Assembly: GCA_003136595.1 (NCBI GenBank)
Contig: PLEY01000018.1
Coordinates: 1,918 to 41,857, forward strand
Length of the DNA: 39,940 nt
DNA from: Burkholderiales bacterium
GTDB lineage: Bacteria > Pseudomonadota > Gammaproteobacteria > Burkholderiales > Burkholderiaceae_D
Direction: 5' to 3'
Part shown: one piece after another, positions 7,864 through 16,478 of the stretch
Layout of the letters: the number at the start of each line of letters is the position of its first letter
Numbering within the stretch: position 1 is the first letter of the stretch
Notes under the pieces: model-generated
Told to the model about the DNA's origin: nothing
What the model saw: only the letters and a program-made list of their open reading frames with translations
Database searches by the model: none
Program-made: the position numbers and the translations under genes

Positions 7864-8645
7864 GAATGCGGCTTCCATGAATAACCCAGGCCACGGTGAG
7901 TCTCGATGGGGTCGATGCCGTCCAATACGCCGCGGACCTTAGCGCGCAGCGTCTTGATGTGAGAGTCGACCGTGCGTTCAAGACTGTGGTCTGGCGCAGT
8001 CCAAATCCGCTGCATGAGCTCATCGCGGCTGAAGATTTGCTCAGGGTGCTCCAGAAAGTTCCGCAGCAGGTGGTACTCGTACCTCGTCAGGTCCAAAGCC
8101 TTGTCGGCGCAATAGATGCGGCGACTTGTCTCGTCGATCCTAAATCGGGCTGGGTGGCCTGTAAGGCCTGGTGCCGCTCCGCCTGCGGCCCGGCCTCCCC
8201 TTCGCAGGATCACGCGCACCCGGGCCGCGAGCTCCCGGGGGCTGAATGGTTTGGTTACGTAGTCGTCAGCCCCGATCTCCAGGCCGACGACCCGGTCGAC
8301 CTCGTCGGCACGAGCTGTCAGAAAAATGACGGGAATCTCCGAAAATCGGCGTAGCTCCCGACACAGATCGAAGCCATTTGCGTCGGGTAGCCCAACATCC
8401 AGGATGACCAGCGAAAACGATTCGGCCCTCAGCCGCTCCAGCGCCGGTCTTCCAAGAACCTCGTGCGTCGCCTGCATCCCTTCTGTTCGTAACGCATAAA
8501 GAATCGTGTCCGCAATCGCGGCTTCGTCCTCGATGACCAGGACGTGGATCTGTCGGGGTTCGGGGCTATCGGTTGCGCTCAAGAAATGGGCCTCTTGCCA
8601 AGGTGGATGGATGCCCGGCCAAGGGCCGGCCATGCGTCGAAACAT
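7860..8645 (-). CDS. creB: Response regulator CreB (OmpR/PhoB type)
   Basis: The product has a receiver domain (VLVIEDEAAIADTILYALR, phospho-acceptor Asp in VILDVGLPDANG, conserved Thr in FLTARAD and Lys in YVTKPFSPREL), then a PhoB-type winged helix ending SLERTVDSHIKTLRAKVRG and GYSWKPHS. It is the DNA-binding partner of CreC and should bind the cre-tag before creD. As written from ATG 8645 it is 261 aa, about 30 longer than E. coli CreB. A TTG at 8582 with GAGG eight bases upstream would give 240 aa and is a plausible true start. The stop overlaps creC, so the kinase is translationally coupled. Confidence 0.93.
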   Translation of the reverse strand: MFRRMAGPWPGIHPPWQEAHFLSATDSPEPRQIHVLVIEDEAAIADTILYALRTEGMQATHEVLGRPALERLRAESFSLVILDVGLPDANGFDLCRELRRFSEIPVIFLTARADEVDRVVGLEIGADDYVTKPFSPRELAARVRVILRRGGRAAGGAAPGLTGHPARFRIDETSRRIYCADKALDLTRYEYHLLRNFLEHPEQIFSRDELMQRIWTAPDHSLERTVDSHIKTLRAKVRGVLDGIDPIETHRGLGYSWKPHS

Positions 8646-9864
8646 CAGTTCCTAACCCCTCGCCTATGCGGAAGCGTCCTGATCGAGGACCGCATTCCAC
8701 TGCAGCAGGTACGACATGGCAGCCACCCCATTGCGGCCGCGCAAACCTGTGCGCCGGGCCGGACTTGCGACACCTCGAGCGCAGCAGCGCCCAGGCCGTC
8801 GGGAAGCGGCCTGCCAAGCCAAACAGGTGAATTCTAGGCCAAGGAAAGCGAGCACCTCGGTCCTTCCCGCACGGGCCGGTCTCGACTGGGGCGCCCCATC
8901 ATCCGAGCATGTCAGTTACTCTCGACTTTCCTGCGGCGCTGCCAACCGCGGGCAACGCCCCTCTTGGAGCTTGAGCCTGAACAGCGACCCCCGGTGAACG
9001 GCCGCAATCTGCGCCCGATCCTGCCCGTTACGCCGCCATCGCCACTAGTGTCCTGGATCGCGCGATCGAACCGGTCTCCTTGCATGCCAGGCGAGCCGAT
9101 GAGAAGGTCTTCATCAGGGTCTCGCGAGGAAGGCTAGCTGATCCCGGCCGGAAGCGCATCATCCGCCGCCCGTGGGTGACGATAAAGGGCAAGCAACTGG
9201 TTTAGCCCGCGGGCGCGACGGGGTTGGACTTTCGCAGAAGATTCCCCCTCAGGGAAGCCGATGAAGTGAGTTGGTGGCCCGAACCTGACCAGGTGGATCT
9301 CGGGGAAGTCAGCACGTCGTCCCGCAAGCATTCGCATGTGATTTTGCGCAAGGTCGAGGCTCGCTCAATCCAGTCATAGGGCGGGTCCTGATGCACAGGG
9401 GTGGGGTCGATGGGGTCGATGGCGCCAATGACCAGCGTCGTTCGCATGTCGGCTCTCTCGCCGCTGGGCATGAAACATCAGGCAGCAAGCTGAGGCAAGG
9501 ATTCTCACCCAGCCCAAAAAACCAGGTCGGCCTTGGCGGCCTTCCAGTGGATGGCACGACCCAAACGCGGGCATCCGATCACAGTAGCTGGGCCCGCGGT
9601 CGGTGACTTTGGGAACGGGCAGCGGTCAGCGCCGTCTGCGTTCCTGCGGTGCGGCGAGGTGGTGGGACGGGGGGTGACGTGCGCGGATCCGGTCTCGGAC
9701 AAGAGTTGAACAAACGGCGGGTGATCGCCGCGCCAGGACTTGCGCCCTTTTGCAAGATCTGCTCAATTCATCCTCGTGGAACCGGCTATGACGTTCACTT
9801 TCTGCGAAGACTGCCGATTAGCCAATAGCGACTCGTTGACGGGCCACCACCAGGAGAGGATTCA
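8646..9864. other. 1.2-kb region without a convincing gene
   Basis: Short frames occur on both strands, but none has a good ribosome binding site, a recognisable domain or sustained coding character. Between about 9020 and 9400 one plus-strand frame reads protein-like stretches (FIRVSRGRLADPGRKRIIRR, then VDLGEVSTSSRKHSHVILRK) interrupted by a stop near 9209, which could be a decayed gene. A 12-bp palindrome GATCGCGCGATC is present near 9057. The left end should hold the creB promoter. Confidence 0.4.
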
Positions 9865-10362
9865 GTGATCAACACCAAACGTGAAGAAGCAAAGACCCAA
9901 GAAATCCGATTCGTGGGACACCTCGCCGGGTCCCTCGAAAAGATGGAGGATGGCAGGTGGCCAATCGTTGCGCGCGACTACCTCGATCTGGCTGTGAAAC
10001 TCGAGAATGCCGTGGCCTGCTTTCACGATCCGCTCGCGATCCTCACGAGCAGCTTTTCGGTGACTCCCCTGGCCGATGTCATCGCCAATCGGCATTTCGA
10101 CCGGTGCGGTTTCCTCTACGAACTGCCCTTCGATGCCGCCATGGAGATCAAGCGCACGGCGAGCGCAGTCCTCGCGCACGCCAGTCGCCGGATCCCGCTG
10201 CTTTCGCGTCCCACCTACGAGAACGAAGCCCAGGCCGCGCTCCGAGGCCTTCTGGAGTCCCGGGCGCAGCTGGAGGCCGCCGATTACGAGAGGGAAACCG
10301 AAGCGCTGATGGCCAAACTGAGGCGCCCGCCCCTGAGGCTACCTGCGCCCCAGGGCCGATAA
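9865..10362 (+). CDS. Hypothetical helical protein
   Basis: The 165-aa protein starts with GTG at 9865, preceded by a strong AGGAGAGG site. It has no signal peptide and no membrane segment. The sequence is mostly amphipathic helix (LAGSLEKMEDGRWPIVARDYLDLAVKLENAVA at about residues 20-50; the Glu/Ala/Arg-rich AQAALRGLLESRAQLEAADYERETEALMAKL at about 120-155). A central segment SFSVTPLADVIANRHFDRCGFLYELP looks globular. I do not recognise the family. It stands alone between a gene-poor region and a convergent EAL-domain gene, so context gives no function. Codon use and the ribosome binding site support it as real. Confidence 0.65.
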   Translation: MINTKREEAKTQEIRFVGHLAGSLEKMEDGRWPIVARDYLDLAVKLENAVACFHDPLAILTSSFSVTPLADVIANRHFDRCGFLYELPFDAAMEIKRTASAVLAHASRRIPLLSRPTYENEAQAALRGLLESRAQLEAADYERETEALMAKLRRPPLRLPAPQGR

Positions 10363-10597
10363 CCCCCGGGCAGGGTCGCACTGCGCCACGGATCCCGTCT
10401 GCCGCGGGGACAAGGGGCCCCCAAGAGTCCGACGTCCAGTGCCCCTGTCCTCACGCACAGGCTCGACCTTGCGCTGCGTTCCGAGGTGGGCTACAGGTCG
10501 GATCAATCCGTGGTCGCGCACGAGGCCGCGGATCATCGGGGCAACGCGCGACAGCGCATGGCAGGGCAGCGCTCCCTAGAAAGCGGTGCCGTGGGGG

Positions 10598-11413
10598 TCA
10601 AGGGCGAGTCGGCCACGCGAGCGTTGTGCTGTCGAGCACGCAACCCTTGAAGATGGGTTTGCTAAACAGATAGCCTTGCATCAGCCGCACCCCAAGGTCT
10701 TGCAGGCACTTGCATTCCAGATCAGTCTCCACCCCCTCGGCGATGACGTCGATGTTCAAGTCCCGACAGATGGAGAGGATGCCCCGGACGATCGATTGGC
10801 GGGGCCAGTTGGCATCGATGCCGCGCACCAAGGCCATGTCCAGCTTGATGATGTCGGGTTGAAAATCCGCAAGGAGAGCAAGACCAGCAAACCCGGCACC
10901 AAAGTCATCGATCGCGGTCTTGAATCCCTGCCGCCGGTACTCCTTGAAGATCTCAGCCAGCCAGACGGCATCATTGATTCGTTCACCCTCGACGGTCTCG
11001 AAGATGATCCGGTCCACCGCAAAGTCAAATTTGGAGGCTGAGGCAAGCGTCGTGCGGATGCACACTTCCGGCTTGTAGATCGCGTTGGGCAGGAAATTGA
11101 TCGACAGCTTCGAGCGCATCTCCAACTCCGCAGCAGTCTTGATCGCCTTGACCCGGCACGCCTGGTCGAACCGGTAACGGTTTTCTTCGGTGACCTGTTC
11201 AAGAATCGTCGAGGCCGGCTCGCCCTCGGCTCCACGGACCAGTGCTTCATGCGCGAAGATCGTCTGGTCAAGAACATCGACAATCGGCTGGAATGCATAG
11301 CTAAATTGGAAGCCTAATCGCCTGGAGTCCCCACAGGCGCCACATTCTTCAAGAATTTCGCTCTCTGCATCCTGCAGGAAGGACGAGGCTCGCAAATTGT
11401 GGGGGATATCCAT
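10598..11413 (-). CDS. Stand-alone EAL-domain cyclic-di-GMP phosphodiesterase
   Basis: The 271-aa protein consists of about 35 N-terminal residues, including a CGAC pair (Cys24, Cys27), followed by one complete EAL domain. The residues needed for metal binding and c-di-GMP hydrolysis are present: HEALVR (Glu56), SINFLPNAI, IIFETVEGER, AIDDFGAGFAGL, IIKLDMALV, VIAEGVET and LMQGYLFSKP. It should therefore linearise c-di-GMP to pGpG in the cytosol. It resembles EAL proteins that follow BLUF or redox modules, but here no sensor domain is fused; the short Cys-containing head might sense something, which is speculative. It is monocistronic, with GGAGG about eight bases upstream of the ATG. Confidence 0.92.
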   Translation of the reverse strand: MDIPHNLRASSFLQDAESEILEECGACGDSRRLGFQFSYAFQPIVDVLDQTIFAHEALVRGAEGEPASTILEQVTEENRYRFDQACRVKAIKTAAELEMRSKLSINFLPNAIYKPEVCIRTTLASASKFDFAVDRIIFETVEGERINDAVWLAEIFKEYRRQGFKTAIDDFGAGFAGLALLADFQPDIIKLDMALVRGIDANWPRQSIVRGILSICRDLNIDVIAEGVETDLECKCLQDLGVRLMQGYLFSKPIFKGCVLDSTTLAWPTRP

Positions 11414-12035
11414 TCCATGCGCCTCCAGATCACCATAGAAGACCGGCCCCAGTCCCAGGCTGAACGCTCTCCCAATCGAAAGCGCAGGTCAGTGCTTGAG
11501 CATTTGTTGCTCCGGCTTCGACCTCTATCCCGCCCTATACCATCGGCCTGGACCGCCTTACTTCACGGACGATCCAGAAAAAGTCACCTACCCTGAGTGT
11601 ACACGTCAGTAGCCGCGCGCCAGCGGGCGCGGCTCACCCGTTTGCTCATCCGTTCGGCATCTTTATCGAGATGGCGAGATCCCTCGCGCGCGCGTGTGCG
11701 CCGTCGCTCCCCGGAGAAGGCGCGTGCGCTGGCTTGCTGAGCACACCGGGTGCGAGGCGGCATAGCCGTCCGTCCCGGATGCCGCGACATCCCCCGCCCT
11801 GCGTGGGAACGGTCCGGGTCCAGACCTCCCCCGCGCGTCATTGGACTTCAACATGGCCCGCGGGTTCAGGTCCGTACTGCCATCGTTGAGGGGAAGCAAG
11901 CCGCTACGGTGGGTTCGGCAGCCAAACATCCGGGGGCTCACCTTGCATCCCGAGAACCTGCTCGGGCGAGCCCAGGCCAAGGCCTTGAGTCGCCGATCGG
12001 CCAGGCGCCCGCGGCGCTCAGGGTTCCCGCCGGCA
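11414..12035. other. 620-bp intergenic region, no gene recognised
   Basis: It lies between the start of the EAL gene and the end of the HxlR gene, both on the minus strand. Open frames here are GC-driven and carry no domain or ribosome binding site. It must contain the EAL-gene promoter at its left side; no consensus hexamers stand out. No terminator hairpin with a T-tract is seen after the HxlR gene. Confidence 0.5.
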
Positions 12036-12443
12036 TCACGTCTCACCCTTGGGGGACTGACGCTCGTCAAAGGCCCGCCGCGCGCTTTCAATGGAAGCAA
12101 TGTGCGCAAAAGCCCAATTTCCAAGGCCTTCGACAGGCTCGCGCAGCGAGTGCCCAAGCGGCGTGAGTTCGTAGTCGACCCGCGGCGGGACCGTTGCAAA
12201 GACGGTCCTGGTCACGAGGCCATCGCGCTCGAGTCCCCGCAGCGTGAAGGTCAGCATGCGTTGCGAGATACCCCCGATCTCGCGCTTGAGTTCGTTAAAC
12301 CGGCGCGGCCCCTTGCGCAGCAGCATGACCGTCAAAACGCTCCATTTGTCGCCGATGCGCGCAAGGACCTCACCGACGCGCCGGCAGTCGGTGTGCAGGT
12401 GGTCGAGACCCGGATCGGCCGGTGCGTTCTTGCTCGGTATCAA
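12036..12443 (-). CDS. HxlR family transcriptional regulator
   Basis: This 135-aa protein is an HxlR-type winged helix: [70 protein letters not shown]. The Cys in the TDCRR segment (about residue 19) corresponds to the redox-sensing N-terminal Cys of HxlR regulators such as B. subtilis YodB, which represses azoreductase genes and responds to quinones and diamide. The start is taken as TTG 12443, since no ATG or GTG lies before the conserved domain; AGAAGG is upstream. It is transcribed divergently from the azoreductase gene, and the 77-bp gap holds GGTAT/ATACC dyads, so it very probably controls azoR and itself. Confidence 0.9.
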   Translation of the reverse strand: MIPSKNAPADPGLDHLHTDCRRVGEVLARIGDKWSVLTVMLLRKGPRRFNELKREIGGISQRMLTFTLRGLERDGLVTRTVFATVPPRVDYELTPLGHSLREPVEGLGNWAFAHIASIESARRAFDERQSPKGET

Positions 12444-12455
12444 CGGTGTGCCTTC

Positions 12456-12507
12456 TTGACGATCAAGTTGAAGGTGTCATTTAATTCCTGGGTATCAACT
12501 TTATACC
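12456..12507 (+). promoter_or_regulatory. azoR promoter and HxlR operator region
   Basis: A promoter with -35 TTGACG (12456-12461) and -10 TTTAAT (12480-12485), spacer 18, points at azoR. The dyad GGTAT-N7-ATACC (12491-12507) lies around the predicted +1. The 9-mer GGTATCAAC occurs at 12491-12499 and again at 12436-12444 over the TTG start of the HxlR gene. GGTA/TACC dyads are typical for HxlR regulators; the link is inferred. Confidence 0.65.
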
Positions 12508-12520
12508 GAAGGGAAACTTC

Positions 12521-13138
12521 ATGTCCACAAAACTCCTCCATCTCGACTCGAGCATCCTCGGCGAACACTCGGTGAGCCGCGCGCTTTCCGGCGCCATCGT
12601 CAAGAGACTACAGCAAAGCAACCCAGGCCTCGAGATCACCTACCGTGACCTTGCCGCCGGTCCGATTCCTCACCTGTCAGGCACCTACCTCGCCGCGGCC
12701 CAGTCGCAAGCGGGCAGTCCTGACCCCGACCTGCAGGCCGATCTCGCGTTGGGTCGCGCAGTGCTTGCCGAGTTTCTCGCGGCCGACATCGTCGTGCTCG
12801 GGCTTGGCTTCTACAACTTCAGCATTCCGAGCCAGGTGAAGGCCTGGATTGACCGCGTGGCCGTCGTCGGCCAGACCTTCCGTTACACCGCGAAGGGGCC
12901 AGAGGGCCTTGCGGGCGGCAAGCGCCTCATCCTCGCGATCGCGCGTGGAGGCTTCTACGGACCCGATTCGCCCTCCCACGCGTTCGAACATGCGGAGTCG
13001 TACCTGCGTGGGGTGTTCACGTTTCTGGGCATCACGGACATCGAAGTCGTCGCCGCCGAGGGCATCGCAGTGAGCCCCGCCGTTCGCGAAAGCGGGATCG
13101 CCCAGGCCCAGGAGAAGATCGCGGCGCTCGCAGCCTAG
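12521..13138 (+). CDS. azoR: FMN-dependent NADH-azoreductase
   Basis: The 205-aa product is a flavodoxin-like AzoR/AcpD enzyme. It starts with the phosphate-binding region [19 protein letters not shown], has the flavin-site stretch [27 protein letters not shown], and the helix-strand [12 protein letters not shown] where E. coli AzoR has the second FMN loop. The enzymes are FMN homodimers that reduce azo dyes and quinones with NADH by two electrons and protect from quinone stress. Length agrees with the family (about 200 aa). The ATG at 12521 has GGGAAA upstream. It is divergent from an HxlR gene, and a 13-bp hairpin follows. Confidence 0.95.
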   Translation: MSTKLLHLDSSILGEHSVSRALSGAIVKRLQQSNPGLEITYRDLAAGPIPHLSGTYLAAAQSQAGSPDPDLQADLALGRAVLAEFLAADIVVLGLGFYNFSIPSQVKAWIDRVAVVGQTFRYTAKGPEGLAGGKRLILAIARGGFYGPDSPSHAFEHAESYLRGVFTFLGITDIEVVAAEGIAVSPAVRESGIAQAQEKIAALAA

Positions 13139-13146
13139 GAGCCCGC

Positions 13147-13175
13147 GGCAGTCGCAGGCACAGCCTGCGACTGCC
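13147..13175 (+). terminator. Hairpin downstream of azoR
   Basis: A perfect 13-bp stem (GGCAGTCGCAGGC / GCCTGCGACTGCC) with a 3-nt loop begins 8 bp after the azoR stop. There is no T-tract, so it is either an atypical terminator or an mRNA-stabilising 3' hairpin. Confidence 0.6.
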
Positions 13176-13322
13176 CGCTCCGATGCGCAGACAGGCGGCC
13201 CAAGGGCGAGCGTTTGCCGTACTATCAGCACACTCGTCCCCGGCCCGTTTCAGCATAGCGGCGCGGGCAACCCTCTCCCCTCGTGTCCGACGCCACTGCA
13301 CGGGCAAAGGAGCGCTGGCCAC

Positions 13323-13619
13323 ATGACCCACTACCTCTACGACAAGCATGGTGTCGCGGTTGGTTTCCTACGGGGCCGCTATATCCACGACCTGCATGGC
13401 AACGCTATCGGCCAGGTCCGCGGTACGCATGTCCATCGCCTGGCAGGCTCCTATGTCGGCGAACTGCACCTGGACATGGTGGTCGACAAGCACCTCGGCA
13501 GCCTCGGCAACATCGGACATCCTGGCAACCCGGGAAATCCGGGCAGCCCCGGCAGCCCGCCACGACGGCCTGCAGCAAGTCATGCCTTTCGGGATGTCTT
13601 TCCGGAACTCGTACGCTGA
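13323..13619 (+). CDS. 4-fold beta-flower domain protein with collagen-like tail
   Basis: The 98-aa protein opens with four related beta units, each with a tyrosine/aspartate turn: YLYDKHGVAVGFL, YIHDLHGNAIGQV, VHRLAGSYVGEL, VVDKHLGSLGNI. This matches the small '4-fold beta flower' domain, whose role is unknown. From about residue 66 it switches to a collagen-like run of Gly-X-Pro triplets (HPGNPGNPGSPGSP) and ends with a short polar tail. There is no signal peptide. AAAGGAG lies about 11 nt upstream of the ATG. It is followed by a tiny lipoprotein gene, 107 bp away. I see no clue to a partner. Confidence 0.8.
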   Translation: MTHYLYDKHGVAVGFLRGRYIHDLHGNAIGQVRGTHVHRLAGSYVGELHLDMVVDKHLGSLGNIGHPGNPGNPGSPGSPPRRPAASHAFRDVFPELVR

Positions 13620-13726
13620 CAGCACGCTGAGCCAGCGCTGACGGGGGACGGGTTGTCCAAGCTTCAGCGCAGCCGGGCCGGTGGCCCTAGAATACAAACG
13701 AATCCCGATCCTTTCCGGAGCGAACC

Positions 13727-13873
13727 ATGCTTCATACTCTGCGCCGCCTGCTCCTCGTCTCGCTCGCCTTGGTCACCGTCTGGCTCGCCACCGGCTGTGC
13801 CGACGTTCCACCCGCGAGCGGTCCCTACTACCGCGACAACGACCATGACCGCTACTGGAGCCCGCAGGGGTAG
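13727..13873 (+). CDS. Small lipoprotein, 48 aa
   Basis: ATG at 13727 with GGAG seven bases upstream; stop TAG at 13871-13873. The protein has a basic start (HTLRR), a hydrophobic helix (LLLVSLALVTVWL) and a lipobox LATGC with Cys at about residue 24. The mature part is only about 25 residues and rich in Tyr and Asp (GPYYRDNDHDRYW). Such short YY/DD lipoproteins are common in betaproteobacterial envelopes and mostly uncharacterised. Confidence 0.75.
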   Translation: MLHTLRRLLLVSLALVTVWLATGCADVPPASGPYYRDNDHDRYWSPQG

Positions 13874-14233
13874 GCAGTATGTCGGGGCACGGTGCCGTGC
13901 GTCGCCAGCCGCTCGGCCGGCTGCTGCCCGCTCCCGTGTCCCCGTGTTGATCGAGACACATTCCTAGCTCACTTTAGATCATCGTCCTAAGCGCATCACC
14001 GTGCCCGACCTATGGTCGGCACGGCGCCCCGCGTGGCACGATCTTCGGGTGATCAGTGACCTGCTGGTCCGTGGCACCCGCGGACCCTCCCCCGCCCCCT
14101 CGAGGCCGTGCGCTCGCTCTGCGGCCCCCGCACGCGCGCCGTTCACACCCGCTGCAGCATGTTCGCATCGCGGCACGCCGCACTCGGGCGGCCCGCGTCC
14201 AGCGCACATGAACTTCCCTGAAGGGGTGCGCCC
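13874..14233. other. 360-bp intergenic region before the DUF2844 gene
   Basis: It holds a hairpin at 14001-14022 (GTGCCCGACC-TAT-GGTCGGCAC, one bulged C) without a T-tract, which may end the lipoprotein transcript. No coding frame is convincing. The promoter of the DUF2844/DUF3443 pair must lie here but no consensus boxes are evident. Confidence 0.45.
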
Positions 14234-14683
14234 GTGAAACTATCCACCCTGCTCGTGTCAAGCCTTCTGACCTGGAGCGCATCGCCCTGTGGGGCCGCAC
14301 TGACCGAGACCGGCGCTAGCGTGGCTGAGGACGCCCGCTTTCTCCAGGGCGGCGAGCACGCCGAGCAGCAACTCGGCTATTCGGTCCATCACATCACGCT
14401 TGCCGGCGGCACTGAGGTGCGCGAGTTTGTCGCCAACAACACGGTTTTCGGGGTGGCCTGGTCGGGGCCCTTAAAGCCGGACCTGCGCAAGATCCTGGGA
14501 CCCCACTTCAATACCCTGGTCTTCGAGGCTTCGCGGCACCCCCTCGCGGGCCATTCACAGCTGCACGCCGTGCGCACCGATCTCGTCCTCGACACTACCG
14601 GACACGCAAGATACTACGCGGGCCGCGCCTTTGTGCCGGCACTTGTGCCACCTGGCGTGGCCGCCGCCACGGTCGTCCACTAG
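14234..14683 (+). CDS. DUF2844 family exported protein
   Basis: This 149-aa protein starts with GTG at 14234 (AAGGGG seven bases upstream) and a signal peptide (KLSTLLVSSLLTWSASPCGA, cleavage near ALTE). The mature part matches DUF2844, with LGYSVHHITLAGGTEVREFV, VFGVAWSGPLKPDLRKILG and a C-terminal segment after HSQLHAVRTDLVL. The function of the family is unknown. It lies eight bases ahead of a DUF3443 gene, and the two families are typically found as a pair, so they probably act together at the cell surface or in the periplasm. Confidence 0.88.
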   Translation: MKLSTLLVSSLLTWSASPCGAALTETGASVAEDARFLQGGEHAEQQLGYSVHHITLAGGTEVREFVANNTVFGVAWSGPLKPDLRKILGPHFNTLVFEASRHPLAGHSQLHAVRTDLVLDTTGHARYYAGRAFVPALVPPGVAAATVVH

Positions 14684-14691
14684 GGGCGCCG

Positions 14692-16437
14692 ATGCGATTT
14701 TTCATGCGGGTTCTGGCTTCTGGGCTTCGGAGCGCAACGCTCGTCGTGAGCGTCGGGCTGTGCGCCTGCGGAGGCGGTGGTGGCGGATCGGGTCCATCGA
14801 GCGCGGCTGCAGCAAACGCCGGATCGGCAACGAGCGCAGCTGTGCCGGTGGTCCATCTTGAAGTCAGCGCACCGAGCGTGGCGGTCGGTCAGCCTGAGGC
14901 GCTGCTCTGGTCGACCACCAACGCCAGCAGTTGCATCGCATCCGGGGCCTGGGCGGGCCCGCAGGCGAGCGCCGGTCAGCTAACGCTTAGCACCGCCACC
15001 GTCGGGACCTACACCTATGCATTGACCTGCACGAACGATGCCGGCAGCCAGGCGGCGAGTGCCACTTATGCCGTGACCGCGGCCGTCCCGGGAGTTGCCA
15101 TCGCTGTGACACCCCCCACGGTGACGCTCGGTACCAGCGCGACACTCGCCTGGAGCGCGACCCATGCGAGCGCCTGCGCCGCCTCGGGCTCATGGTCGGG
15201 CAAACAGGCCAGCACCGGATCGACCGTCCTGACCCCGGCTGCGACCGGCGCCTCGACCTATACCCTGACGTGCACCGGCCCCGGCGGCCAGACCACGGCG
15301 AGCACGGTGCTCATGGTGAGCGCGACCGGCGCTGTCCAGAACCAGATCGGCGTCGTCCTCGACAACGGGCCCGCCAATGCCCGCGGCGTCCTTAATGTGC
15401 CCTACGTCTCCGTGACCCTCTGCGTGCCGGGTACGTCGCAGTGCGCGACCATCGACCATGTCTTTCTCGACACCGGATCGTATGGGTTACGGCTGCTCTC
15501 GAGCACCGCGCTGCCAGGCGGCTTTGCCTATATTCCGGGCAGTGCGCCTGGCACCCTGCTCGCCGAATGCGCTCAGTTCGTGAGCGGCTACACCTGGGGA
15601 TCGGTCGCACAGTTCGATGTCAAGATGGCCGGCGAGCTCGCCTCCGCGGTGCCGGTCCAGATCATCGCCGACAGCACGGCCAATTTCTCGCAGGCACCCT
15701 TAGGCTGCTCGTCCTCAGGCACCAACGTCGGCTCGGTCGCAGCGCTGGGCGCCAACGGCATTATCGGCGTGGGACTCGGCACCCAGGACTGCGGCTCGTA
15801 CTGCGTCACGCAATCGGCCCTGAGTCCGTATTACGAGTGCACCGCTGGCAACGCCTGCACCGAGACCACTGCGAGCCTGGCGAATCAGGTTGCCAATCCG
15901 GTTGCTGGTTTCGCCGTCGACAACGACGGCGTCGTGCTTAGCCTGCCTGCGGTCCCGCCAGCAGGTGCGAGCTCGCTCACCGGGACCCTGACGTTCGGCG
16001 TCAACACACAGGGCAACAACCAGCTCACGAGCCAGGCGGTGTATCTCGCGAATCCCTCGACCTACAACTTCACCACCACCTACAACAGCCAGACGCTGAC
16101 CGACAGCTTCATCGACAGCGGCTCGAACGTGCTCTATTTCAACGACCCGAGCATTCCCGCCTGCTCGAGTCCTAACTACTTCGACTGTCCGGCCACGACG
16201 TTGTACCTGACGGCGACCAATGCCTCCTATACCGGTTCGGTGTCCGCAGCCGTTGCCTTCACGGTAGCCAACCTCGATGCACTCCAGAGCGACATCGTCG
16301 TCGCACCGATTGCCGGACCAAATTCACTCAGCCTGTCTTTCGACTGGGGGCTTCCGTTCTTCTTTGGCCGGCCGATCTATGTCGTCATAGACGGCCACAC
16401 CACCGCGTCGGGCAGGGGGCCCTTCTGGGCCTACTAG
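14692..16437 (+). CDS. DUF3443 family lipoprotein with two Ig-like repeats and pepsin-like motifs
   Basis: The 581-aa protein has a signal peptide ending in a probable lipobox (LCAC, Cys26) followed by a Gly run. Two related beta-sandwich repeats of about 85 residues come next (about 50-130 and 135-220; both contain a pair of Cys and phrases like TYTYALTC / TYTLTC). The DUF3443 domain begins near NQIGVVLDNGPANARG. Within it I see VFLDTGSYGLRLL (Asp260), GIIGVGLG (about 357), DSFIDSGSNVLYF (Asp475) and GLPFFFGRPIYVVID near the C-terminus, the set of signatures of a bilobal pepsin-type aspartic peptidase. Activity is inference. It is co-transcribed with the DUF2844 gene, with AGGGG five bases upstream of the ATG. 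Confidence 0.88.
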   Translation: MRFFMRVLASGLRSATLVVSVGLCACGGGGGGSGPSSAAAANAGSATSAAVPVVHLEVSAPSVAVGQPEALLWSTTNASSCIASGAWAGPQASAGQLTLSTATVGTYTYALTCTNDAGSQAASATYAVTAAVPGVAIAVTPPTVTLGTSATLAWSATHASACAASGSWSGKQASTGSTVLTPAATGASTYTLTCTGPGGQTTASTVLMVSATGAVQNQIGVVLDNGPANARGVLNVPYVSVTLCVPGTSQCATIDHVFLDTGSYGLRLLSSTALPGGFAYIPGSAPGTLLAECAQFVSGYTWGSVAQFDVKMAGELASAVPVQIIADSTANFSQAPLGCSSSGTNVGSVAALGANGIIGVGLGTQDCGSYCVTQSALSPYYECTAGNACTETTASLANQVANPVAGFAVDNDGVVLSLPAVPPAGASSLTGTLTFGVNTQGNNQLTSQAVYLANPSTYNFTTTYNSQTLTDSFIDSGSNVLYFNDPSIPACSSPNYFDCPATTLYLTATNASYTGSVSAAVAFTVANLDALQSDIVVAPIAGPNSLSLSFDWGLPFFFGRPIYVVIDGHTTASGRGPFWAY

Positions 16438-16478
16438 GCCCGACCGATCGCAGCGCTCCTCGAGGCGGGCAGGAATGC

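Noticed and set aside
9202-9471. 89-aa minus-strand ORF in the 1.2-kb gap
   Set aside because: No ribosome binding site, no domain, and competing frames of similar quality on the other strand.
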